From NCBI GenBank assembly GCA_036985715.1, contig BTQE01000001.1, forward strand, positions 1 through 64,000: DNA of 64,000 bases, in the 5' to 3' direction. The first letter of the stretch is position 1. Each line of letters starts with the position of its first letter. Position numbers and translations under genes: made by a program. The DNA is from SMXL01 sp036985715 (GTDB lineage Bacteria > Bacteroidota > Rhodothermia > Rhodothermales > UBA10348). This document shows, piece after piece, positions 7,844-17,378 of the stretch. Under the pieces are notes generated by a model. It saw nothing but the letters and a program-made list of their open reading frames with translations, was not told the DNA's origin and ran no database searches.

Positions 7844-10800
7844 CTATTTCAACACGAGCATCGATCGCGTCTCGGTAAAACGACCGGCTGAAAGTTCATA
7901 GAAATAGACGCCGCTCGGCAAGTGGCGGGCATCAAATTGAATACGATACTCACCAATGCCATGCCACTCGTTCACCAGCGTTTTAACTTTTCGTCCAAGT
8001 AGATCATAGACAATGATATTGACATTTTCCGGGGTTGCAAGCGAATATTCGATCGTCGTGCTTGGATTAAACGGGTTCGGATAGTTCTGGTGCAGAAGTA
8101 CTAATGAGGGTAGCGCTTTTTCGTCACTACGCTGCACATTGACGACGGTCGCTTTCCTCAGATCCAGGAATGCGGCGTAAACCCCATAATCTTTGAATTC
8201 AATAGATGCGGTGCTTTTCTCAATATTCGACGTAGTCGGAATCGAGACCCACTGGTCCTGATCCCATTTGAAGACCGTAATCGCCTCTGAAACGTCAGCA
8301 CGTAACGAATCCGTATTAAACCCGATCTGAATGCGACCAGACGGTGCAACTGACAAAGGGAACCCCTCGAATGAGTGCGACCGACTTACCTGTCGAACGG
8401 AATCAGGTAGTCCGATTGGAGGCGTTGGAAAATCAGAACTGAGAACAACAAGTTGCTCTATATCCGTTGTATTCGGATTCAGAGTGATTTCAAGATTAGC
8501 AACACTTGAATATAGATTCTCGGTGCCAGCGTCAATTAGAAATAGCGTTACGTCCTCTGGAACCGGGAAGGGTTGACCGTCAGCATCAGGGGCAGTCAGT
8601 AGCAGAGTAATCCCTGTGGAAAGTCCTACTGGGGCTTGAGCAACCAACAGGTCACCTTCCGCTTTGTGTTCTACAGGAATTGAAACGCTTCCGTCAAGCA
8701 ACTCAACCGTCGGCGGTGACGAGAAGGGGAGTGAGGAATAAACCACATGTTGAAGCTGGCCTCCTGCATCAAATCGAAGTGACGATATAAACGTATTGTT
8801 TCCCGACGGACTTTGAAGCCTGATGACCACTTCATGGTTAGCTCCTTTTCCAGAAATGGAAGGATCATCGAAATAGAATTTCCAGTTTTTGCCAGAAGAG
8901 TTGGCGATAATCTCGTCCCCGATTTCGTAGTCGAAAGCCCGAATTCCACCAGTATTAACTCCAGAATCGATGGTTTTGCCCTGATCCAGAATATCCCAAC
9001 CTTGGAATTGAGCACCATCCATGATCCTTCTCAATAATCTTACGTTTGCTCCTGGAATGGGGGTTTCAGGTTCGACCGTGGCGTCGAGAAGAAGGAAGGC
9101 CGTTCTGGGTAAGCCTTCGAGGCTTACCTGCGTATTGAAAGTCATCATTGACCCTACATCCAGGTCCGGGGCGCTAAGGTCGGCGTTGGGCCCAGCCATG
9201 TGCTCAGTGTCGGAGAGGTACCAATCTTGAGGTAAGTGAGCAATTGCCGGTACGCCCCTGATAAATGTGCTGAACGTATTCCTGAATTGGAGCCAATTCG
9301 TTGTCTGAAATTTTTGATACTGCTCAGTATCCATATACATGTCGGTTGCAACCGCGGACATCTCTGAACTCAAGTCGTTGGCTGGCTCGTCATCCATGAT
9401 TCCAAAATTGATTGTTGGCCAAACAGTGGCGCCGCTGTTGTCTTCATACTCATCAAAAAATCCAAATAAATAGTGCCCCAACTCATGCATGAGGCCGATT
9501 ACGTTGCTTGAAATCAAGGGATCGAGTGGCTCACCGTACATATCCTTTATGTTGTCACTCGGCGTACCGTCGAAGTTTACAGGTGGAATGACGATGCTCG
9601 CATCGCCGTCATCAAAAAGAAGAGTGCTGGGGGTCGGAAGAAGTAGCGAACCTCCGACTCTCGCTTTGGGCTGCATCGTATTCTGGGCGAAAATCTGAAC
9701 ATCCGCATGCCTCCATACTTCACGTTTGTCATAAATGGCAATTTTGTTCAAATACGCGTGGCCATTGGTTACATCGTAGAGAAGATTACTGGCGTTAGTA
9801 AGGACTTTACTCCAGGCCTGGAGAAAACCAGTATTGACCGGCCATTCAAATGTTAGGACAAAATTAAAACCGAATGTTGCGTGACCCATGTACGTTCGAG
9901 TGATCTCGGTCTCGTTGAGATCCAGCAAAGCTGCCTTAATATTACCTGATGCATTGAAAACGAGATTATCGACTGCTCTCTCGTAGAGTGTATTGTCGAC
10001 AGCATCGTGAAGTAATTTATCAGCGGGGACGGATTCAGATGGTGTCTTGATATAGACAGGGTCTCCGGGTGCATATTTCCCCGGATCCAGAAAAAGCATC
10101 CCATTCTCGTCCGTTGTCATTGATTCAAGCTCACCGAACGGATTATCCGTTACAGACAGGTCGACTTTCCCGACGAGAAATTCCGTATCGGGAATGGGTT
10201 TTGAGTTTCTACTAAGACTGTCTTCCATCACCTGAACTTGAATTAATGGGATGACTTCGACCTCAGCGCAAGCCGAAAATTCGGAAGTGGCACCCTCCGG
10301 GTCGCTCGTAGTCGCCGTAATGATCTCCTGGCCGGCGATTGCCTGCAGATCTCGAATAAAATCGGCTTGGCCAGCACCGTCTGTTGTCAGTATTTCATAA
10401 TCCAAAAAAACGAGGCCTTCGCCATAACCCGAGGGATCGCATTCGTCGTTTCCAAAGAGTTCGACTCGAAAATCAGCGTTGCTCAGTCCCATCAATTCGA
10501 TCCGAACGCGGCCTCCCTCCAATTTGGTCAGTACCGGCCGATAACTAAGGCTAAGATCTACCCCAAAATCGTCTTCGTTACTTGATATGGTTCTATCAAT
10601 ACCCAATCTCCCGTTTCTAAAGATCGAATTACCCAGAACGGCAACCGGGTTCCTCATCGAAACTCCACTCCCGACGTTGTAGGCGATTGTATTGGCGAGA
10701 TTCGAATCCACCCCGCCGACAACGTGATCGGATCCTATCAGATTGATCCCGTCCATCTGGTTGCCAAGATCGAGGGTGCCCGAACGGTCGGTTCCAATGA

Positions 10801-13546
10801 AATTGCCAAAAATGCCCACGGTACCACCAGCCTCGATTCCATGCCCGGCATTTGACCCGATCACATTTTGCTCTTGTAAGTCGCTGCCGCCGATGATAGT
10901 CTCAGATCCGACTTTTATACCGCTACCGCCGTTTCCGGCCGGTCCCGTTCCCGTGATGTCTGTACCAATATGATTGTTGTATATCCACGTCACGGGAGAA
11001 CCCTGGACGTTTATGCCATGCGATCCGTTTCCCGATATCGTATTACCGCCATCTCCAATGCCAAGGCCTACTCGGGTATCGACCGAAGTCGATATATCAA
11101 TACCGTAAATCCCATTTCCCATGGGATTGCGGCCGGTGGGGTCCAAACCAATCAGATTGTTACCCAGTTTCGTATTGTTGGAGCGATTGATCGAAATCCC
11201 ATCTTCTATATTTCCAGAAACAACGTTTCCTGTATCGACCACTGGTGTTCCGAATATATTTCCGTCAGATTCGTTTACATAGACGCCACTCTTTCCATTC
11301 GGAATAGCAATGGTACCGAAGGCATCCAGCCCGATAATATTAGAGGCAATAGAGTTCCCCCCTAAATCTCGATCGAGGTAGATTCCATACCAGTCGAATC
11401 CAGAGATTACATTTCTAGTGCGGGAATCGCCGCCTCCAATAAAATTATTGCCGCCGTTCAGGCGAATCCAGACGCCTGAATTGGGAAGCAAGAAGCTGTT
11501 GTCGACAGGGCGAAGTTTGTCTGTTCCCGCAGCGTTGACACCCACGTAATTCCCAGCAACGATATTTCCCTCTGACCGAATGTCTATCCCCATTATTATG
11601 TTGCGCCTATCTTCGGTCAAACCGCCGATTCTATTGTTTGGCGACGTCACCCCGAGTCGGTGGCCGCCCCAGTTGACCGGCACCGTCGAACCTGTCTTGT
11701 CGGTACCTATGTAGCAACCTTCTACCCTTGTTCCGCCATCGATGGATTGAAGTACGAGACTTCGTCGAATGATCAGGTTTCGGACTACGCTTGAGCCCGC
11801 ATCACCCGAAATTGTCAAAGCTCCGGCGTTGTTCGAGAGAAAAACTTTGCCCTGCGATGTTCCGTCAATGGTAATCTGTCGTGTGACCGGAGTTATGGAA
11901 CTGATTAATAATTCCGAAATGGCGAACGTTATTAGATCGGCACCAGCCGTACTATTACCTTCTTGAATCGCTGCACGCAACGTGCAATCGCCTTGAAACG
12001 TGGCACAGAGACCGTCTCCTTTATTGATATCTGCCCCAGATCCATCCGTATTGACCACGAAGCTGAATACCGGTTGTGTCAGAGCTACGGACGTGAGCGG
12101 TACTCGGGAGCCATCAGGATTTGTCCTGGAACCGAACAATGCAATGTCTGCCGATCCATCGCTATTGAGCGTTTCCGTCTCGAATGCAGCAGCCGCCATC
12201 GACAGGTCGAAGTAGGTCTGTGCCAGCGATTGTTGCAAAAATGTCTGCTCTGGTCGGGCTGCTTCGACCGGATAACCCTCACCGACAAAGGCTGGAGAGT
12301 GAATAACGTGTAATCGTTTTCCCTGGGAATCAAGAACAAGAAGGTCATCCTTAGGTAGAGACGATACACTCGCCCGCCGAGCAGCTAGTTTTTGATCTGA
12401 TCTAATGCCTGGAATCGAAATCGGGGTGGAGATTAGCTGCTGTGTGCCTGGAATCAGCACCGACACGTGACCCGACGCCGATACGATTGCCAGCTCTCGT
12501 TTCGTGTCACCGATAAAGTCGCCAAGAACCATAGCGACCGGTTCCTCTTCCAATGCAAGCGTTGATGTCTCCGCAACCCCGTCATACCCGCCGCGCTTAC
12601 CAGCCGTACTGAAATATCTTTCCCTGCCACGTACGAGAGTCAGTGAATGCGATCCAACAATCGAAACGTCGCCGTAGATATCTTCGTCCATCCGCCCAAT
12701 TTGTATCGAGACAGCCGGCTCAGCGAGGGGAATGACTTCCGGATCGCCCGCAAATGCTCCAGCGGGGTTCTCAAAGACGAGTAGCTTGGAGAAACCCTCT
12801 TTGTGATCGTGAGAAGCCAGCGCGTCTGAAAAATCAATGGCGCTGCCTTCAAAGGATAATGGGGTTGCGTCACTTTCGACTCCGACAACCACATCCGTGA
12901 GCATATCTCGCCGGTTTACATCCCCCGTCGACAACGCGGTGATCCGCCCCGGTAGAAAAACCATCTGGGGCCGACCGAACCCTCCTTGACCATTCCCCTC
13001 GATCCACATAAGGCGGCGAACCACTCGCGAAGCCGCCACGATATCCTCAAAGCCGTCCGCGTTAAAATCTCCGTAACCGAGAAATTCCGGGTCTATCTCA
13101 AGATTAAAGAGCGTAGGCCGCGTCATGTTGGATTCATCGGAGACGTCAGAAACAAGAGTAGCCGACTCAAGAGTCGTTAGAACTGAGATAAATCCACCAG
13201 TAGCAGTCCCAAAACCCTCTATCAGATCGATCTCGCCGTCTTCGTCAAAATCACCGGTGACCATAGTCCTTGGAATCGCAACACCCTCAGTGAGAGCGTC
13301 CAAAAACTCTTTTGGGCCTCGGGCCAGACTTGGAAGTACAAATCCATCTTCAAAGTTCATCCAGGGATATCCTTTCCCGCTGGCAAGAATCGTCTCAGCA
13401 CCATTATATAAGCCAGTTGGACCTTCTAACGCACTTTCAAATCCATCAAATCCTGTCAGAAGAGTGCCAGTGACCCATACCAAGATGAGTGTACCCGTCG
13501 AAAGGCGGTAAAAACTCGTCGTAACGAATCGAGACACGGTCATCAT
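7844..13546 (-). CDS. Giant type IX-secreted protein: FG-GAP repeats, beta-helix, CLCA-like zinc-protease motif
   Basis: About 1900 residues. ATG 13546 (or 13543) is chosen because GGGAGG lies just upstream; an open frame continues to 13600. An N-terminal hydrophobic signal is followed by FG-GAP/VCBS-like repeats with GDFDEDGEIDLIEG and GDFNADGFEDIV patterns (about 70-480), a CSLREA-like stretch (CTLRAAIQEGN, ~510) and a parallel beta-helix with repeated NxIG and GTDxxGT turns (about 530-1000). A zincin-like segment contains HELGHYLFGFFDEYE (first His at about 1354), matching the CLCA HExxHxxxGxxDE signature. The last ~85 residues are a type IX sorting domain with NYPNPFNP. It is expected on the cell surface or released; substrate unknown. 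Confidence 0.88.
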   Translation of the reverse strand: MMTVSRFVTTSFYRLSTGTLILVWVTGTLLTGFDGFESALEGPTGLYNGAETILASGKGYPWMNFEDGFVLPSLARGPKEFLDALTEGVAIPRTMVTGDFDEDGEIDLIEGFGTATGGFISVLTTLESATLVSDVSDESNMTRPTLFNLEIDPEFLGYGDFNADGFEDIVAASRVVRRLMWIEGNGQGGFGRPQMVFLPGRITALSTGDVNRRDMLTDVVVGVESDATPLSFEGSAIDFSDALASHDHKEGFSKLLVFENPAGAFAGDPEVIPLAEPAVSIQIGRMDEDIYGDVSIVGSHSLTLVRGRERYFSTAGKRGGYDGVAETSTLALEEEPVAMVLGDFIGDTKRELAIVSASGHVSVLIPGTQQLISTPISIPGIRSDQKLAARRASVSSLPKDDLLVLDSQGKRLHVIHSPAFVGEGYPVEAARPEQTFLQQSLAQTYFDLSMAAAAFETETLNSDGSADIALFGSRTNPDGSRVPLTSVALTQPVFSFVVNTDGSGADINKGDGLCATFQGDCTLRAAIQEGNSTAGADLITFAISELLISSITPVTRQITIDGTSQGKVFLSNNAGALTISGDAGSSVVRNLIIRRSLVLQSIDGGTRVEGCYIGTDKTGSTVPVNWGGHRLGVTSPNNRIGGLTEDRRNIIMGIDIRSEGNIVAGNYVGVNAAGTDKLRPVDNSFLLPNSGVWIRLNGGNNFIGGGDSRTRNVISGFDWYGIYLDRDLGGNSIASNIIGLDAFGTIAIPNGKSGVYVNESDGNIFGTPVVDTGNVVSGNIEDGISINRSNNTKLGNNLIGLDPTGRNPMGNGIYGIDISTSVDTRVGLGIGDGGNTISGNGSHGINVQGSPVTWIYNNHIGTDITGTGPAGNGGSGIKVGSETIIGGSDLQEQNVIGSNAGHGIEAGGTVGIFGNFIGTDRSGTLDLGNQMDGINLIGSDHVVGGVDSNLANTIAYNVGSGVSMRNPVAVLGNSIFRNGRLGIDRTISSNEDDFGVDLSLSYRPVLTKLEGGRVRIELMGLSNADFRVELFGNDECDPSGYGEGLVFLDYEILTTDGAGQADFIRDLQAIAGQEIITATTSDPEGATSEFSACAEVEVIPLIQVQVMEDSLSRNSKPIPDTEFLVGKVDLSVTDNPFGELESMTTDENGMLFLDPGKYAPGDPVYIKTPSESVPADKLLHDAVDNTLYERAVDNLVFNASGNIKAALLDLNETEITRTYMGHATFGFNFVLTFEWPVNTGFLQAWSKVLTNASNLLYDVTNGHAYLNKIAIYDKREVWRHADVQIFAQNTMQPKARVGGSLLLPTPSTLLFDDGDASIVIPPVNFDGTPSDNIKDMYGEPLDPLISSNVIGLMHELGHYLFGFFDEYEDNSGATVWPTINFGIMDDEPANDLSSEMSAVATDMYMDTEQYQKFQTTNWLQFRNTFSTFIRGVPAIAHLPQDWYLSDTEHMAGPNADLSAPDLDVGSMMTFNTQVSLEGLPRTAFLLLDATVEPETPIPGANVRLLRRIMDGAQFQGWDILDQGKTIDSGVNTGGIRAFDYEIGDEIIANSSGKNWKFYFDDPSISGKGANHEVVIRLQSPSGNNTFISSLRFDAGGQLQHVVYSSLPFSSPPTVELLDGSVSIPVEHKAEGDLLVAQAPVGLSTGITLLLTAPDADGQPFPVPEDVTLFLIDAGTENLYSSVANLEITLNPNTTDIEQLVVLSSDFPTPPIGLPDSVRQVSRSHSFEGFPLSVAPSGRIQIGFNTDSLRADVSEAITVFKWDQDQWVSIPTTSNIEKSTASIEFKDYGVYAAFLDLRKATVVNVQRSDEKALPSLVLLHQNYPNPFNPSTTIEYSLATPENVNIIVYDLLGRKVKTLVNEWHGIGEYRIQFDARHLPSGVYFYELSAGRFTETRSMLVLK

Positions 13547-13902
13547 ACCCTCCCAAAAAAGTGGTAGTGGTCCGGGGTGAGAACATCGAGGGGTACTCAA
13601 TTAACGCGGTGAGTTTCGGAAAAGCAAACCGATCCTTGACCCTGTCATCGGTCCAAGCCGCTGTAACCGGTGCTCAAAAGCAACTCCCGATCTAAACAGT
13701 ACTCGAGGGCCTACTCCGTTTCCGTAAGCACCAACCGCGCCCAAGTAGTACGGATCGCTCCACTTTTCCGTAACTCGAAAGGCCTTTTTGGCGTCTCAGA
13801 GCGCGCGCGTATTTACGCGGAGTACCGCTCCGAAATAAAGAGGATTTGGAAGTACCTACAGCGTCTCATTCAGAGCCGTGCGCCCCAAGTAGATACCCCC
13901 TT
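13547..13902. other. 356-bp intergenic region, presumed promoter of the giant gene
   Basis: No credible coding frame, RNA or repeat was recognised. It lies upstream of the giant minus-strand gene and downstream of the lipoprotein gene on the same strand. Apart from the Shine-Dalgarno at 13548-13553, no specific promoter element could be assigned. Confidence 0.4.
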
Positions 13903-14595
13903 CTACTCAGTTTTTCCGAATAGATCTGCGCCAACGACAAACTCAAAATCATCGCTGACAACACGAATCTGGAACGGCGCGAACTGAGCCGGTTCGAAGA
14001 ATACGGTGGCCTCGAGGTCACCTGCCACGACATCTGCGGAACCGCTGATGGAGCTCTGGAACAATGAGATCGAGGCACCAAAGTCGAGGTCGACTGGCGG
14101 GCCGCTGGCTCCCTGAAACGTACCGGTTCCAGAAACGAATGCACCACCGGGCCCGGACGCCGTTACGTCCGCAACGGCCGTACCGTCGATACTTGAGCCG
14201 GTTACTTCGGTAATTCGGGCGGTCGCACCGTTATCGAGATTGGGCTCGGTACCTGGAAATGTTAGATCTCCAATGACATGTACCTCGTATGTGCCATTGC
14301 CGTCGAAATCCAAGCCGATATCTCCATCGAATACCAACACACCTCCCTTGCTGGCACGAGGTGTCAACGTGATGCCCGGAGCTTGGGTACCGCTGAGTGC
14401 CAACAGCAAACGCGAAAATCCTTCCATCATCACAAATGCCGAATTCTGGTTATCCAAGAAGAACTCCGCGATCTCGGCCTGACCAATTTGGTCACCACCT
14501 TCGTCGTCCGATTTGACAATATCGCACGAGACGAAGGCGAGCGAGCCGATAAGAACCACAGCAATGGAAAAGGGAAATATATTTTTCTTTGACAT
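13903..14595 (-). CDS. Lipoprotein of unknown function
   Basis: A 230-residue lipoprotein. The leader ends LAFVSC with Cys25 as lipid anchor, followed by an acidic linker (DIVKSDDEGG). The start is well supported by GGAGGT before the ATG. Residues about 75-230 are rich in glycine, threonine and short beta-strand segments, including a run resembling a repeated barrel or sandwich strand pattern, but I do not recognise a family. It stands between the giant secreted protein and a divergently transcribed exporter; no functional link is visible. Confidence 0.65.
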   Translation of the reverse strand: MSKKNIFPFSIAVVLIGSLAFVSCDIVKSDDEGGDQIGQAEIAEFFLDNQNSAFVMMEGFSRLLLALSGTQAPGITLTPRASKGGVLVFDGDIGLDFDGNGTYEVHVIGDLTFPGTEPNLDNGATARITEVTGSSIDGTAVADVTASGPGGAFVSGTGTFQGASGPPVDLDFGASISLFQSSISGSADVVAGDLEATVFFEPAQFAPFQIRVVSDDFEFVVGADLFGKTE

Positions 14596-14731
14596 AGTGA
14601 CCTCCGGTGGCTTTCTGACCAGATAGCTCCAACAACACTTTGAGTTATTGAAGATTCAGGCGCTGGGGTGGGAATCAGTATACTGTATACGAAAGTTATC
14701 GGGAATACGCAATGTGATGGGACAGGGTCGA

Positions 14732-17275
14732 ATGATTAAGTGGATTGTGTTTCTTGCGACCCGCCATCGAATTTCGTTTTCGGTTTTGAGCGCAGGAGTG
14801 TTATTGGTTGCAGTTGTTGTGAGTTTTCGCACGCCGACGCGACTCGACATGGACGATTTTCTTCCCACCCTGGCTGGCGCTGACGAGTCGTTCGAACAGG
14901 AGATCAAGGATCGTGTTGGCGGATCCGCTCGCATCGTGGTCTACGTCGAGTCGGAATCGGAAATGGCGGCAAAAAACGCCGGTCCAATCATTGATGAACT
15001 CGCCAAAAGACTGCGCGAAAAGAAGGGCATCGCAACGGTGCGGGAGCGTTTCGACCCCGGTATTCGCAGATTCCTCGATCAGCAGGGTCCAAAGCATCTT
15101 CTCTTGTACTTGAGACCCGATCATCTCGAGATGGCAGCCGAGAAACTTTCGAGGCAGGCAATTGAACAGGCATTGCAAGGTGAACCCGCTTCGAGCGAAG
15201 CGACGTTCGAGACAACCCTCAACTTGTTTGGAGACGCACGTGAACGTGATCCTCTCGGCCTTGGGGTATTGGCAGCCCGAACGCTTTACCAAATGGCCGG
15301 TTCATCTCCCATTCGGATCGAGGACGATTACTTCTCGCTTCCCGGCCGAAAGATCTTCTTTCTTGTTGTAGAACCGTTGATCGGGACCAACGATCTGGAA
15401 CGGGCATCCGATTTGGTCCTCGGCATCGAGGAAGTCTTTGATGACCTTCGATCAGATCCTGATTGGATGGGGCTTTTGGATGGGAAACGGCTCAGCGCCA
15501 TTGGTCGACCAATCAGCTATGTCTCAGCCTCGGAGTCGGTTTTGGGCGACGTTCAGAGAGTGGGGCTGGCAGCCACGATAACCGTACTGATTATTCTGGG
15601 GCTCTTTTTCCGCAGCCCTCTGGCTCCACTCGTGATCGTTCTTCCCATTGTTTTCGGGCTTGCGGTAACCGGTGTTGTAGCCTTTGTCGTCTTTGGATCC
15701 GTCAGCTTGATTGCCTGGGTGTTCGCAGGTGTCCTTGTTGGTCTGGGGGTCGACTTCAGCCTTCATATCGCCTCACATTATTGGTTACACAGTGAGGCGG
15801 GAATCGATCGCGGAGCCGCTTTGCAGTCAGCCCTTGAGCGCCCGGGTCGGAGCATCTTTTTTTCGGGACTGACTACTGCCGCAGCTTTTTTCGCTCTGTC
15901 TGCCATTTCGTATCCCGTGATGAAGCAAATCGCTCTTCTAACCGGAGTCGGATTGTTGGTGATGCTGATTGGCTCGTTCACGGTTCTCGTTCTCGGATTG
16001 GGATTTACCGAGCCCAGTTTCACGTCGAATCAATTCTGGGGGAAATGGGGTGTCATTTTGGCCAAGATGAGTAGTCGACGACCGGTTGTCGGTCTTCTTT
16101 TCTGGACTGCTCTTTTAATCACAGCAGTCGTCGTCAGTAGCTCAATCCCATACGAGACGCATCCATGGAATCTAGCTCTGAAGGGAAATCCAAAGACAGC
16201 AGAACTGGACCGCTTGAATCAGGAATTGGGATCATCGTTCTCTCCAATTCTCGTAGTCTCATGGGGTAAGACGCGTGACGAGGCGATATCTCGCGATCGT
16301 TCTGCTGTAGATGTGCTCAGGCGAGGGGCAGAACGCTCACGAATCGTCTCTATCGAATCAATATCGAATTGGTTGCCAGTAGCCGAAGACCAGGAGGCAA
16401 ATATTGAATTCGTACGTAATCGCCCCAACCTCTTTTCGCCTGTAAGATTTCGTAGCGATTATAACGAGGCTTTGGCATCGGCGGCCCGGACAGGGTCGGT
16501 TGTAATGAACGAATATCTTGCCAAGGAATATCCGGCAGAGATTTCTCGCTTCCTGAGTCCAATTTTGGAAGTGCTCGATCTGGATGCCCTTCGAGAGTCC
16601 GGATTAGGCTCCGAAATCGATCGTTTCCTACTGCAGGCACGGGGGAAGCAGGTCGCAGTTTCATACGTCTATCTGAAGCAATTTCCGTGGGCGGAAGGAT
16701 CGGTCAACCGGTTTCTTGAAACCTACCAGATGCTGGGTGGTGATGAACTGGAGGGCGTTCAGTTGATGGGCGAAGCGCTTCGATCGGCGCAGCACTCTAG
16801 CGTTCTGCGTCGAGACGTTGCGGTGGCATCGATCCTGTCACTCGTGCTCGTATTGATAATATTGTGGATGCAATTCCGGAGCCTTTTTCGGGTTATCATT
16901 TGTTTGCTACCGGCGATCTGCGGAGTTGCCGCAGCTCTGATTGTGATGGCGATGCTGCAAATCGAGCTTAATCTCCTGACGCTTGCCATTGCTCCGCTGC
17001 TAATCGGTATTGGTGTGGACGATGGGATCCATATCGTCCAGAGACTGCATTCGGGCCAGAGTCTCGAAGTCCTATTTCGGGAAGCGGGTTCCAGTATGAC
17101 CATGACCACTCTTACGACCGTGGGCGCATTCGCTTCTCTCGGGTTTGCCAGATTTGCCGGAATTCAAGAGCTGGGTCTGGTGGGTGGGATTGGGTTGCTT
17201 GTTTCCCTGCTAGCGTCACTCCATCTGGTGCCGTTATGTTATCGGATGTTTGGGCTTTGGGCGTTGAAAGAGTAG
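14732..17275 (+). CDS. RND/MMPL-superfamily membrane exporter
   Basis: A protein of about 847 residues with the duplicated RND layout: one membrane helix, a large periplasmic domain, five helices, then the same again. The half-repeat motifs are visible: GVDFSLHIASHY in the first half and GIGVDDGIHIVQR in the second, carrying the acidic residues typical of proton-driven transport, with sterol-sensing-like helices after each. It resembles the single-subunit lipid or hopanoid exporters (HpnN/MMPL-like) rather than tripartite drug pumps, and no membrane-fusion or outer-membrane partner lies beside it. ATG 14732 has AGGG just upstream; 14717 is possible. Substrate unknown, lipid likely. Confidence 0.82.
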   Translation: MIKWIVFLATRHRISFSVLSAGVLLVAVVVSFRTPTRLDMDDFLPTLAGADESFEQEIKDRVGGSARIVVYVESESEMAAKNAGPIIDELAKRLREKKGIATVRERFDPGIRRFLDQQGPKHLLLYLRPDHLEMAAEKLSRQAIEQALQGEPASSEATFETTLNLFGDARERDPLGLGVLAARTLYQMAGSSPIRIEDDYFSLPGRKIFFLVVEPLIGTNDLERASDLVLGIEEVFDDLRSDPDWMGLLDGKRLSAIGRPISYVSASESVLGDVQRVGLAATITVLIILGLFFRSPLAPLVIVLPIVFGLAVTGVVAFVVFGSVSLIAWVFAGVLVGLGVDFSLHIASHYWLHSEAGIDRGAALQSALERPGRSIFFSGLTTAAAFFALSAISYPVMKQIALLTGVGLLVMLIGSFTVLVLGLGFTEPSFTSNQFWGKWGVILAKMSSRRPVVGLLFWTALLITAVVVSSSIPYETHPWNLALKGNPKTAELDRLNQELGSSFSPILVVSWGKTRDEAISRDRSAVDVLRRGAERSRIVSIESISNWLPVAEDQEANIEFVRNRPNLFSPVRFRSDYNEALASAARTGSVVMNEYLAKEYPAEISRFLSPILEVLDLDALRESGLGSEIDRFLLQARGKQVAVSYVYLKQFPWAEGSVNRFLETYQMLGGDELEGVQLMGEALRSAQHSSVLRRDVAVASILSLVLVLIILWMQFRSLFRVIICLLPAICGVAAALIVMAMLQIELNLLTLAIAPLLIGIGVDDGIHIVQRLHSGQSLEVLFREAGSSMTMTTLTTVGAFASLGFARFAGIQELGLVGGIGLLVSLLASLHLVPLCYRMFGLWALKE

Positions 17276-17378
17276 GGTACTTGTCGCAATACGGATCTGG
17301 TTGACTTGGACTATCTTCCGCTTACACCCGCGTCGATTCAATCGCCACAGAGCATACTTCGCCACACCAGAATCGCTC

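Noticed and set aside
12000..12369. Frames on both strands within the giant gene (for example 12085-12369 minus and 11963-12313 plus)
   Set aside because: They overlap well-supported coding sequence of the beta-helix and are shadows.
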